Shown in pieces: positions 1 to 9,043 of a stretch of DNA of 64,000 nucleotides. Under the pieces are notes generated by a model. That model was not told the DNA's origin. It ran no database searches and saw only the letters and a list, made by a program, of their open reading frames with translations. Every line of letters starts with the position of its first letter. Within the stretch, counting starts at the first letter, position 1. The position numbers and the translations under genes were made by a program. Origin of the DNA: Celeribacter halophilus (GTDB taxonomy: Bacteria > Pseudomonadota > Alphaproteobacteria > Rhodobacterales > Rhodobacteraceae); assembly GCF_900114135.1 (NCBI RefSeq), contig NZ_FORY01000014.1, forward strand, positions 25,294-89,293, given 5' to 3'.

Positions 1-24
1 CTTCCCGTGTATCAGGCCCGCGTA

Positions 25-1263
25 TCAGGAAAGCGCGGCCGTTTTCTTGACGACTTGGCCTTCTTTCATAATGAACGGCATATGGGCGCCCTGACCAGTC
101 AAAAGCGCCAGATCGTCCAGAGGGTTGCCATCGACGGCGATGATATCGGCAAATGCCCCCGGCGCGATCTCCCCGATCTGCCCTTCCATCCGCAGCACCT
201 TGGCCGCATCGACCGTGGCAGACCGGATCACCGCATCCGCAGGCAGATACCGCCCGCGCAGGGTGAACTCGCCCGATTGTTCCGGATGCATCCCGCCGAG
301 CAAATCCGAGCCGTAGCCCATCAGAACGCCCGCCTTGTGCATCTTTTCGAGGCGTTCGAGACCGGCCTCGCGCACATCCACCACCTTGGCAACAGATTCC
401 GCAGGCATGCCGAACTCCGCGCCCGACTTGGCAAGAATGTCATAGGTGATGTTGGTCGGCACAACCGCAATGCCCTCTTTCGCCACCCGCTCGATGGTGG
501 AGTCGGACATCAGGTTGCCGTGCTCGATACATTCGAACCCGCAATCCAGTGCGCGGACAATGGCTTCGTCGCAATAGAGGTGGCCGGTCGCATAGGTGCC
601 AAAGCCCTTGGCGATCTCGACCATGGCTTTCAACTCTTCGACGGAAAAGACCAGATAACCGACCGGATCGGAGGGCGAGGACACCCCGCCATCGGCCATG
701 ACCTTGACGAATTGCGCGCCGTTTTTAAGCTCTTCACGCACAGCGCGCTGGATTTCCGGCACGCCATCACATTTGCGGCCCAAAGTGCCGAGCACTTCGG
801 GATACCAGCTCACATCACGGTTGCTGAACGGACCACGGTAATCCGTATGCCCGCCGGTTTGCGACAGAGCCTTGCCACAGATCACCAGACGCGGTCCGAG
901 AAACGCACCTTCTTCGACGGCGAGTTGCAGACCGCGATCCGCCCCACCCAAATCCCGAACCGTGGTAAAGCCACGCATCAGCATGCCGCGCATGATCTGG
1001 CTGCTGCGGGCGGCGACAAGCGATGTCGGCAGTTCGGCGTTCAGGCCCAGATTGGCGGTGGTGGCAATAACATGCACATGGCAGTCGGTCAGACCCGGCA
1101 TGACCGTCAGGCCCGCCATATCAAACACCTGCTCCGCATCGGCGGTCACATCCTTGCCGACCTCTTTGATCTTGCCGCCTTCAATGACGATCCCCACCGG
1201 ATCGGTCGGCTCCGGAGATGTCCCGTCTACAATTCTGGCGTTCTTGAGCAAAGTAAGTGTCAT
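25..1263 (-). CDS. Metal-dependent amidohydrolase (imidazolonepropionase-like)
   Basis: A 412-residue cytosolic amidohydrolase of the COG1228 type, which hydrolyses C-N bonds in cyclic amides, dipeptides or related compounds. Visible motifs are the metal-binding HVH in the segment DCHVHVIATT (about residues 61-70), a likely bridging lysine in QFVKVMADGG, later histidines in TGHLYCDEA and IEHGN, and the catalytic aspartate in YGSDLLGG. The reading frame extends upstream, but MTLTLLKNARIVDG is the usual start of this family, so the ATG at 1263 is chosen. No signal peptide is seen. It stands alone on the minus strand, so the substrate cannot be inferred from neighbours. Confidence 0.85.
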   Translation of the reverse strand: MTLTLLKNARIVDGTSPEPTDPVGIVIEGGKIKEVGKDVTADAEQVFDMAGLTVMPGLTDCHVHVIATTANLGLNAELPTSLVAARSSQIMRGMLMRGFTTVRDLGGADRGLQLAVEEGAFLGPRLVICGKALSQTGGHTDYRGPFSNRDVSWYPEVLGTLGRKCDGVPEIQRAVREELKNGAQFVKVMADGGVSSPSDPVGYLVFSVEELKAMVEIAKGFGTYATGHLYCDEAIVRALDCGFECIEHGNLMSDSTIERVAKEGIAVVPTNITYDILAKSGAEFGMPAESVAKVVDVREAGLERLEKMHKAGVLMGYGSDLLGGMHPEQSGEFTLRGRYLPADAVIRSATVDAAKVLRMEGQIGEIAPGAFADIIAVDGNPLDDLALLTGQGAHMPFIMKEGQVVKKTAALS

Positions 1264-1671
1264 CAGTTGTCCTAACTCGCATGCGTGGCACGTTTTGCGT
1301 CCGCATATATGTGTTGTCGGTGGGGTCGCTGGCCCCGTCTTGGTCTTGGCGCCGATACGGCATGACGGTGCAAACGCGTTATGTGTCCCGCACGGGTTTC
1401 GGATGTGCACCATTCCTTCGGGCAAGTGCGACATATCTGCACAGCCTTAGGGGCGGAGGTCAGAGGTGCAAATAAAAAAAGCTGTCCAGACTGTTTTTTT
1501 TATTAATGCCCGAAAAGTGCCTAAGTTTTGTGCTTTATTCAATCACATGTCGGGAAGTCTCCACCCCCTGCCCCTTTTCGCGACGGTTCAAAACCGCAGG
1601 ACAGGCGGATGTAAGTTCGGAGATTCGGCGCGGGGGACTGTGATAGAGCCTTCGCGCGTCTTACGGGAAGT
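1264..1671. other. Intergenic region, no gene seen
   Basis: About 400 bases between the amidohydrolase start and the end of the cupin gene. Short open frames here show no family resemblance. A 10-base inverted repeat, AATAAAAAAA at 1471-1480 and TTTTTTTATT at 1495-1504, could act as a hairpin terminator for the cupin gene on the minus strand, though it lies about 170 bases past the stop. The rest presumably holds the amidohydrolase promoter. Confidence 0.5.
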
Positions 1672-2028
1672 TTATGGACGGCAGAGCTGGCATTCGTCGC
1701 AATAGGCGGCCACGACGGTCCATTCCTCGGAAAGCACTTCGACCTCATGCACGCAGCCCGGCGGCACACGCAGCGCAGTGCCCGGCTTCATATAGAACTC
1801 CTGCCCGTTGGCGCGCAGGACCGCTTCGCCGGACAGGGTGAGCGTGACCTCGTCGCGCGGATGGCAATGGGCAACACTGCGCGCACCTTTCTTGCCGGTG
1901 GTCACGCTAAGTTTGATAAACCCCTCCCCGCGCTCTTTGGGGGAAAACAGGGTCTTTTGTTCGAAGTCATAGAGTTGGACGGGTGAGACCAGATCGGTTT
2001 CCACCAGTTCGGGGTTCTGTGTGCTCAT
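1672..2028 (-). CDS. Small cupin-domain protein with C-terminal cysteine cluster
   Basis: A single-domain cupin of 118 residues. The first cupin motif is seen as AHCHPRDEVTLTLSGE (HxH then E) and the second as PPGCVHEVEV, so a metal-binding beta-barrel is expected. The protein ends with CDECQLC, a closely spaced three-cysteine cluster (CxxCxxC) that is unusual for small cupins and might bind a second metal. The ATG at 2028 is preceded by GGAGAG on the coding strand; a longer upstream frame is overlapped by the regulator gene. It lies 83 bases downstream of the DeoR regulator on the same strand and may be co-transcribed with it. Function unknown; a sensing or isomerase role is possible. Confidence 0.75.
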   Translation of the reverse strand: MSTQNPELVETDLVSPVQLYDFEQKTLFSPKERGEGFIKLSVTTGKKGARSVAHCHPRDEVTLTLSGEAVLRANGQEFYMKPGTALRVPPGCVHEVEVLSEEWTVVAAYCDECQLCRP

Positions 2029-2111
2029 CCGTGCTCTCCAATCCTTGTTTGCCCCCGTGTATCTGCCCTCCGGCGGTTTATCCATCGGAGAATGACGCGC
2101 CGCGCCCGTCC

Positions 2112-2873
2112 CTATCCGGCGTAAACCACTTCGGTGCCCCAGCTTGCGCACGAGGCGGCAAGGTCGGGGGCAACTTCGAGGTCCGTGAAAAACGCATCCA
2201 CATCCGCCAGAGACGCGATCCGCGCTGGTGCGCTGCGGGAGAACTTTGTGTGGTCCGAGACAAGGTAGGTCTTGCGGGACTGGCGCAGGATGGTCTGGCT
2301 GACATTGACCTCCTGAATGTCGAAGTCGAGAAAGTCCCCGTCCTGATCCAGCGCGGAACAGCCGATCACCGCGAGATCGAATTTGAACTTCTGGATGGTC
2401 TGCGCCGCCAATGTGCCGACCAGCCCGCCGTCCGATCGCCGCAAATGCCCGCCGGTGACGATGACTTCGCATTTCGGATTGGTGGCGAGAATATTGGCCA
2501 CGTTCATATTGTTGGTCACAACCATGAGGCCCTCATGCTGGAGCAATTCCTGCGCGACCGCTTCCGTGCTCGTGCCGATGTTGAGAAACAGGGAGATTCC
2601 GTTCGGAATACGCGCGGCACAGGCCCGTGCGATGGCGGTTTTCGCCTCGGCATTGAGAAGCCGCCGGTCCTCATAGCCGATATTCGTGGTGCCCGAGGGC
2701 ATCACCGCCCCGCCATGCACCCGCTCCAGCCTCCCCTCATCGGCAAGCTCGGAGAGGTCGCGGCGGATCGTCTGAAGCGTCACGCCGAAATGGTCGGCGA
2801 GGTCTTCTACCGTCACTTTTCCCGTCTTTCGGGCGATCTCGACGATTTCGGGATGACGGAAGTTGTTGGACAT
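2112..2873 (-). CDS. glpR: DeoR-family repressor, probable glycerol-3-phosphate regulator
   Basis: A 253-residue DeoR-family repressor. The N-terminal winged helix-turn-helix has the family signature VTLQTIRRDLSELADEGRLE (about residues 29-48), followed by RVHGGAV. The C-terminal DeoRC effector domain carries NIGTSTEAVA and a GLVGTLAAQT segment. Family members sense phosphorylated sugars or polyols. It is divergent from glpD and the glycerol transporter, which makes glycerol-3-phosphate the likely inducer and GlpR the likely identity. Paired TTCGYTTT half-sites lie just before its start and again before glpD, consistent with control of both directions. Confidence 0.85.
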   Translation of the reverse strand: MSNNFRHPEIVEIARKTGKVTVEDLADHFGVTLQTIRRDLSELADEGRLERVHGGAVMPSGTTNIGYEDRRLLNAEAKTAIARACAARIPNGISLFLNIGTSTEAVAQELLQHEGLMVVTNNMNVANILATNPKCEVIVTGGHLRRSDGGLVGTLAAQTIQKFKFDLAVIGCSALDQDGDFLDFDIQEVNVSQTILRQSRKTYLVSDHTKFSRSAPARIASLADVDAFFTDLEVAPDLAASCASWGTEVVYAG

Positions 2874-2876
2874 ATC

Positions 2877-2896
2877 GGTTCGCTTTGGTTCGTTTT
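2877..2896. promoter_or_regulatory. Candidate GlpR operator, tandem half-sites next to glpR
   Basis: Two adjacent 10-base units, GGTTCGCTTT and GGTTCGTTTT, lie directly upstream of the glpR start codon. They share the core TTCGYTTT at one helical turn. The same core occurs twice in the opposite orientation at 3048-3065, before glpD. Phased half-sites of this type are expected for DeoR-family repressors; assignment to GlpR is inference from position. Confidence 0.5.
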
Positions 2897-3047
2897 GGCT
2901 ATGTATTCCTTAAAAGACCCTATTACCCCCCCGCGAATCCAGTCGATTCTTGTCGGAAGGGCAAATAAATCCGAAATCCGGCTTCGCAGGTGCAGAAATT
3001 ATACAAAGACGTATGTCCCAAATTATTGAAATTCGGTGATAAATTTT

Positions 3048-3065
3048 AAAACGAACAAAAACGAA
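3048..3065. promoter_or_regulatory. Candidate GlpR operator upstream of glpD
   Basis: AAAACGAA occurs at 3048-3055 and again at 3058-3065, exactly 10 bases apart. These are the reverse complement of the TTCGTTTT core found at the glpR side. The site lies 65-82 bases before the glpD start, a place where a repressor could overlap the promoter. The binding protein is inferred, not shown. Confidence 0.5.
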
Positions 3066-3129
3066 AAAATGGACTTGCGAGTTTTCTCTTTTCGCGTGTA
3101 GGTTTTTGCGAAGGCACGGAGGACTAGGC

Positions 3130-4725
3130 GTGAACGCACAGCAAGTTTCGAATCCGGTCGATCTGTTTGTGATCGGCGGCGGCATCAATGGCTGCGGAAT
3201 TGCGCGTGACGCCGCAGGGCGCGGCTATTCCGTGATGCTTGCGGAGATGGATGATCTGGCCTCCGCCACCTCGTCCGCCTCGACCAAACTGTTCCACGGC
3301 GGGTTACGCTATCTGGAGTATTTCGAGGTGCGGCTGGTGCGTGAGGCGCTGATCGAACGCGAAGTTCTGTTGCGCGCCATGCCGCATATCAGCTGGCCCA
3401 TGCGCTTCGTGCTGCCCTATCACAAGGATATGCGGTTCGAGGCGGAAACACCGACCTCCAAGCTGCTCTCCGTTGTGATGCCGTGGATGAAAGGACGCCG
3501 CCCCGCATGGCTGATCCGTTTGGGCCTGTTCCTATATGACCATCTGGGCGGGCGCAAAATTCTTCCGGCCACAGAGACCCGTGATCTGCGAGGCTCGCCA
3601 GAGGGTGCGCGGCTGCAAGAGCGGTTTGCCAAGGCCTATGAATATTCCGATTGCTGGGTCGAGGACTCGCGTCTCGTCGCGCTCAATGCCCGCGATGCCG
3701 AGGCGCGCGGGGCGACGATCATGACCCGCACCAAAGTCACCCGCGCCGCCCGCGAAGGCGATTTGTGGCGCATTGAGGTGCAGGACATGGAAAGCGGTGC
3801 GGCACAGACCCATTATGCGAAAATGCTGGTGAATGCGGCGGGGCCTTGGGTTGGCAATGTCATTCACGAGACGATTGACCTGCCCTCGAAAGAAGGCGTG
3901 CGTCTTGTGCGTGGCAGCCATATCGTGACGCGCAAGCTTTACGATCACGACAAATGTTACTTCTTTCAGGGCACAGACGGGCGTATCATTTTCGCCATTC
4001 CCTACGAGACGGATTTTACCCTGATCGGCACCACGGATGCGGAGCATCGCGACCCGTCCGAGAAACCCTATTGCACCGATGAGGAACGCGATTACCTGAT
4101 CGCCTTCGCCAACAAATATTTCAAAAAGCCGATTTCTGCGGAAGATGTGGTTTGGAGCTATTCCGGTGTGCGCCCGCTCTATGACGATGGCGCATCATCA
4201 GCGACAGCGGCGACGCGGGACTATACGCTCAAGGTGGATGCGACTGCTGGCGCACCGGTGCTCAATATTTTCGGCGGCAAGATCACGACCTATCGTCGCC
4301 TTGCCGAAAGCGCGCTTGAAAAGATTGCAGAACATCTGCCGGACGCGACGGGCCCGTGGACGGCAGGTGTGCCTCTTGCGGGGGGCGATTTTCCGGTGGA
4401 CGGGGTCGCGGATTTGGTTGGCCAGCTACGCGCCCGTTATCCGTTTCTGACGGATCGCTGGGCCAAACGACTGGTGCGCGCCTACGGGACCGAAGCACAG
4501 GTGTTGCTTGGCGCGGCGAAAACTGCTGAGGATCTGGGAGAGGATTTCGGTGCGACACTGAGCGAGGCGGAGGTTGTCTGGCTCATGGATCACGAATATG
4601 CGCGCACCGCTGAAGATGTGATCTGGCGGCGTTCGAAACTCGGGCTCCGGCTCGATGCCGAACAGATTGCGACACTGGAGGAATGGATGAAAACCCGACG
4701 CGAACGGGTGGCCGCGGCAGAGTAG
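3130..4725 (+). CDS. glpD: Glycerol-3-phosphate dehydrogenase (FAD-dependent)
   Basis: A membrane-associated flavoprotein of 531 residues that oxidises sn-glycerol-3-phosphate to dihydroxyacetone phosphate and passes electrons to quinone. The N-terminal FAD dinucleotide motif is seen as VIGGGINGCGIARDAAGRG, followed by the family segment STKLFHGGLRYLEYFEVRLV. Later conserved stretches include VNAAGPWVG, IPYETDFTLIGTTD and NIFGGKITTYRRLAE. The GTG at 3130 is chosen because GGAGG lies seven bases before it and the alignment starts at NPVDLFVIGGG. It heads the + strand glycerol block, followed after 43 bases by the transporter ATPase gene. Confidence 0.95.
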   Translation: MNAQQVSNPVDLFVIGGGINGCGIARDAAGRGYSVMLAEMDDLASATSSASTKLFHGGLRYLEYFEVRLVREALIEREVLLRAMPHISWPMRFVLPYHKDMRFEAETPTSKLLSVVMPWMKGRRPAWLIRLGLFLYDHLGGRKILPATETRDLRGSPEGARLQERFAKAYEYSDCWVEDSRLVALNARDAEARGATIMTRTKVTRAAREGDLWRIEVQDMESGAAQTHYAKMLVNAAGPWVGNVIHETIDLPSKEGVRLVRGSHIVTRKLYDHDKCYFFQGTDGRIIFAIPYETDFTLIGTTDAEHRDPSEKPYCTDEERDYLIAFANKYFKKPISAEDVVWSYSGVRPLYDDGASSATAATRDYTLKVDATAGAPVLNIFGGKITTYRRLAESALEKIAEHLPDATGPWTAGVPLAGGDFPVDGVADLVGQLRARYPFLTDRWAKRLVRAYGTEAQVLLGAAKTAEDLGEDFGATLSEAEVVWLMDHEYARTAEDVIWRRSKLGLRLDAEQIATLEEWMKTRRERVAAAE

Positions 4726-4768
4726 CCGAAGCGGCCAGACAGAAATCAGGCGCGGGGAGGAGGACCTT

Positions 4769-5857
4769 ATGACGCTGGAATTACAGGGCGTGTCAAAGAC
4801 CGTGGAGGGGCAGACACATATAGCCCCGACCGATTTGACGCTCGAAAAAGGCACAATGAATGTGCTGCTTGGCCCGACATTGTCGGGCAAGACATCGCTG
4901 ATGCGTCTCATGGCGGGGCTGGATCAGCCCAGTTCGGGGCGGATCATTTGGGACGGGCAGGATGTGACCGGCATGCGGGTGCAGGACCGGCGTGTGGCGA
5001 TGGTCTATCAGCAGTTCATCAACTACCCGTCTATGAGCGTCTATGACAACATCGCCTCGCCCCTGCGGCTGATGGGGGTCTCCCGTGCGGAGATCGACCG
5101 CCGCGTGCGCGAAAGCGCGGAGATGATGAAGCTCACCCCGATGCTGGAGCGCAAGCCGCTTGAACTGTCGGGCGGGCAACAACAACGCTGCGCCCTTGCG
5201 CGGGCCTTGGTCAAGAATGCTGGGCTGGTGTTGCTCGACGAGCCTCTGGCCAATCTCGACTACAAGCTGCGCGAGGAATTGCGCATCGAGATTCCGAAAA
5301 TCTTTGAAGCGTCGGGCGCGATTTTTGTCTATGCGACCACCGAACCCGAAGAGGCGCTTTTGTTGGGTGGCAACACGGCGACGCTTTGGGAAGGCCGCGT
5401 GACGCAATTCGGGCCGACGCCCGCCGTCTACCGCCAGCCGGTCGATGCAACCACGGCGCGGGTGTTCTCCGATCCGCCGATGAATTTCCTGCAAATCGCC
5501 AAGACGGGCGAGCAGCTGATGTTCGGAGATGGTCAGAGCACCAAAGCCACAGGCAAGCTCGCGGACCTGCCCGACGGGCGCTATACGGCGGGGTTCCGTC
5601 CGAACCATCTGGAAATTCTCCAACATTCGGAGACAGCCCTGAAATTCACAACCCGATTGCATGTGACGGAGCTGACCGGTTCGGAGACCTTTGTGCATCT
5701 GGACCACCACGGCGCGCGCTGGGTCGGGCTGATCCACGGGGTGCATGATCTCGACATCGGGGGTGCGCTCGATGTCTGGCTCGATCCGCGTCACGTCTAT
5801 GTATTCGGTGAAGACGGGCGTCTCGTTGCGCCTGCTGCCTATGCGATGGCAGCGTAA
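4769..5857 (+). CDS. glpS: Glycerol ABC transporter, ATP-binding subunit 1
   Basis: An ABC ATPase of 362 residues, one of two in the GlpSTPQV glycerol importer known from rhizobia. Walker A is atypical, GPTLSGKTS (near residue 35). The Q-loop is VYQQFINYPSMSVYDN, the signature ELSGGQQQR is intact, and Walker B is LVLLDEPLANLD. In place of the usual H-loop context there is FVYATTEPEEALLLGG, where the switch histidine is replaced by threonine or glutamate. A TOBE-like regulatory domain follows from about residue 240. It is separated from the second ATPase gene by only 11 bases, and the pair probably works as a heterodimer. Confidence 0.88.
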   Translation: MTLELQGVSKTVEGQTHIAPTDLTLEKGTMNVLLGPTLSGKTSLMRLMAGLDQPSSGRIIWDGQDVTGMRVQDRRVAMVYQQFINYPSMSVYDNIASPLRLMGVSRAEIDRRVRESAEMMKLTPMLERKPLELSGGQQQRCALARALVKNAGLVLLDEPLANLDYKLREELRIEIPKIFEASGAIFVYATTEPEEALLLGGNTATLWEGRVTQFGPTPAVYRQPVDATTARVFSDPPMNFLQIAKTGEQLMFGDGQSTKATGKLADLPDGRYTAGFRPNHLEILQHSETALKFTTRLHVTELTGSETFVHLDHHGARWVGLIHGVHDLDIGGALDVWLDPRHVYVFGEDGRLVAPAAYAMAA

Positions 5858-5868
5858 GGGAGGCGGAA

Positions 5869-6954
5869 ATGGCACGTATAACACTCGATAACCTCGCGCA
5901 TTCCTACATGGCAAACCCTGCCTCGGAAGCGGATTTCGCGCTCAAGGAACTCAATTACGACTGGGAGGATGGCGAGGCCTATGCGCTTTTGGGTGCGTCG
6001 GGCTGTGGCAAGTCCACGCTGCTCAACATCATCTCGGGGCTTTTGATGCCGTCGCAGGGCCGTATCCTGTTCGATGGCAAGGATGTGACCCATGCGCCGA
6101 CCGCAGAACGCAACATCGCGCAGGTGTTCCAGTTCCCCGTGGTCTACGACACGATGACGGTGCAGGACAATCTGGCCTTCCCTCTGCGCAACCGTGGCCG
6201 CGACGAAGCCTATGTGGCCGAGCGCGTTCAGGAGATCGCGCGGATGATCGGCATGGAAGACATGCTGCGCAAGAAGGCGCGCGGACTGGGGGCGGATGCG
6301 AAACAGAAGATCTCGCTGGGCCGTGGCATGGTTCGCAAGGATGTGAATGCGCTGTTGTTCGATGAGCCGCTGACGGTGATCGACCCGCATATGAAGTGGG
6401 AATTGCGCACGCAACTCAAGAAGCTGCACCACGATTTCGGTCACACGATGATTTATGTCACCCATGACCAGACGGAGGCTCTGACCTTCGCCGACAAGGT
6501 GGTGGTGATGTATGACGGGCGGGTGGTCCAGATCGGCACACCCGAAGAGCTTTTCGAACGTCCGGAACATACATTCGTCGGCTATTTCATCGGCTCGCCG
6601 GGGATGAATGTCATCCCCGCGAAAGTCGAGGGGCGGATGGCCTATGTCAACGGGGCGGAGGTCGCCTTGTCTTCGCGTTATGCGCCTTTGAGCGGCAAGG
6701 TCGAGATCGGCGTGCGGCCTGAATTTGTACGCCTGAGCGAGAGCGAAGGCCTACCCGTGAAAATCCGCCGCATCGAGGATGCAGGACGGCACAAGATCAT
6801 CCGCGCCGAATGTTTCGGTCAGGACATCAACATCATTTCCGGCGAGGACGATCCGGTGCGCGCGGACATGACCCGCGTCACCTTCGACGCCGCGAAAGTG
6901 AATGTCTATGCGAATGACTGGCGCGTGGCGCCAACAGAGGGGGAGGCCGCCTGA
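5869..6954 (+). CDS. glpT: Glycerol ABC transporter, ATP-binding subunit 2
   Basis: The second ABC ATPase of the glycerol importer, 361 residues. Walker A GASGCGKST, Walker B ALLFDEPLTVIDPH and the switch-histidine segment MIYVTHDQTEALTF are intact. The signature is degenerate: KQKISLGRG replaces LSGGQ. With GlpS carrying a good signature but no switch histidine, the two subunits appear complementary, suggesting one fully competent ATP site in the heterodimer. A TOBE domain occupies the last 120 residues. The stop codon overlaps the start of the permease gene at base 6954, showing tight translational coupling. Confidence 0.88.
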   Translation: MARITLDNLAHSYMANPASEADFALKELNYDWEDGEAYALLGASGCGKSTLLNIISGLLMPSQGRILFDGKDVTHAPTAERNIAQVFQFPVVYDTMTVQDNLAFPLRNRGRDEAYVAERVQEIARMIGMEDMLRKKARGLGADAKQKISLGRGMVRKDVNALLFDEPLTVIDPHMKWELRTQLKKLHHDFGHTMIYVTHDQTEALTFADKVVVMYDGRVVQIGTPEELFERPEHTFVGYFIGSPGMNVIPAKVEGRMAYVNGAEVALSSRYAPLSGKVEIGVRPEFVRLSESEGLPVKIRRIEDAGRHKIIRAECFGQDINIISGEDDPVRADMTRVTFDAAKVNVYANDWRVAPTEGEAA

Positions 6955-7826
6955 TGCAACAGAAAACCACCAATCAGAAAGCATGGTTCCTCGTGCTGCC
7001 CGTGCTGATCCTTGTGGCCTTTTCCGCCGTGATCCCGCTTATGACCGTGGTCAACTATTCGGTGCAGGACACTTTCGGCAACAACCAGTTCTTCTGGGCC
7101 GGTCTCGAATGGTTCGAGGAAATGCTGAGCGACGAGCGCATGTGGAATGCCCTGCAACGCCAGCTTATGTTCTCCGGTATCATTCTGGCCATTGAAATTC
7201 CGCTGGGCATTTTCGTGGCGCTCAACATGCCGAAATCCGGTTTCTGGTCGTCCTTCTGCCTTGTGGTCATGTCCCTGCCGTTGCTCATTCCGTGGAATGT
7301 GGTTGGCACGATATGGCAGATTTTCGGGCGCGTGGACATCGGGCTTCTGGGCCATACGCTTGAGGCTCTCGGGATCAATTACAACTATACTCAGAACACA
7401 GTCTCCGCATGGATCACCATCATCGTCATGGATGTCTGGCACTGGACTTCGCTTGTCGCACTTCTGGCCTTTGCCGGTCTGAAATCCATCCCTGATGCCT
7501 ATTATCAGGCGGCGCGGATTGATCAGGCGAGCCGCTGGAAGGTGTTCCGCTTTATCGAACTGCCCAAGATGATGGGCGTGCTGATGATTGCGATCCTGCT
7601 GCGCTTTATGGACAGTTTCATGATCTATACGGAGCCGTTCGTTGTCACGGGCGGAGGTCCGGGCAATGCCACGACGCTTTTGTCCATCGACCTTGTGAAA
7701 ATGGCACTGGGGCAGTTCGACCTCGGACCCGCCGCCGCCTTTTCCCTGATGTATTTCCTCGTGATCCTTTTGATCTCATGGGTGTTCTACACCGTGATGG
7801 TCAATCTCGACAAAAAGGGCCTCTAA
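6954..7826 (+). CDS. glpP: Glycerol ABC transporter permease 1 (MalF-like)
   Basis: An inner-membrane permease of 290 residues with about six transmembrane segments, beginning WFLVLPVLILVAFSAVIPL. The cytoplasmic coupling (EAA) loop is seen as YYQAARIDQASRWKVFRFIE. It pairs with the next gene product to form the membrane channel for glycerol. Start and the preceding ATPase stop overlap by one base, and the next permease starts two bases after its stop, so the subunits are made together. Confidence 0.9.
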   Translation: MQQKTTNQKAWFLVLPVLILVAFSAVIPLMTVVNYSVQDTFGNNQFFWAGLEWFEEMLSDERMWNALQRQLMFSGIILAIEIPLGIFVALNMPKSGFWSSFCLVVMSLPLLIPWNVVGTIWQIFGRVDIGLLGHTLEALGINYNYTQNTVSAWITIIVMDVWHWTSLVALLAFAGLKSIPDAYYQAARIDQASRWKVFRFIELPKMMGVLMIAILLRFMDSFMIYTEPFVVTGGGPGNATTLLSIDLVKMALGQFDLGPAAAFSLMYFLVILLISWVFYTVMVNLDKKGL

Positions 7827-7827
7827 G

Positions 7828-8679
<852 letters not shown>

Positions 8680-8697
8680 TCGCAGGAGGATCGAACA

Positions 8698-8970
8698 ATG
8701 GATTGGATGGCATGGACTTGGCCGACCGCCGCATTTTTCGCAACGATTGCGACGCTGTTGGTGATCTTCACCGTCTTGGCGATCAAATTTCCCGAAACGC
8801 CGCGCGTTGGCGTTTTGCGGATCGAGGCCACAAGGGGGGATCGACTGTTCATTACCCTTTTGGGGTCGGCTTTCATCAATCTTGCGTGGCTGGGCCTTGT
8901 CGGCACGGCACAGCCCGCCGCGCTGATTGTGTGTCTCCTCTATGCCGCAGCGGTGTTCCGCTGGGTGTGA
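8698..8970 (+). CDS. DUF2160 small membrane protein of the glycerol operon
   Basis: A 90-residue protein with two likely transmembrane segments (WPTAAFFATIATLLVIFTVL, and a second in the last third, IVCLLYAAAVF). DUF2160 proteins are found almost only between the permease and binding-protein genes of GlpSTPQV-type glycerol transporters, exactly as here. The start ATG at 8698 follows AGGAGGATCGAACA. Its role is unknown; an accessory or stabilising subunit of the transporter is the simplest reading. Confidence 0.82.
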   Translation: MDWMAWTWPTAAFFATIATLLVIFTVLAIKFPETPRVGVLRIEATRGDRLFITLLGSAFINLAWLGLVGTAQPAALIVCLLYAAAVFRWV

Positions 8971-9043
8971 AGGAGTGCGAACCGGCGCGGGGAGCGCCGG
9001 TTTTGGAACGTCGAATGGATTGGGTTCAATTAGGGAGGAAACT

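Noticed and set aside
1539..1769. Small open frame on minus overlapping the end of the cupin gene
   Set aside because: Runs against the cupin frame and has no protein-like pattern; a shadow frame.
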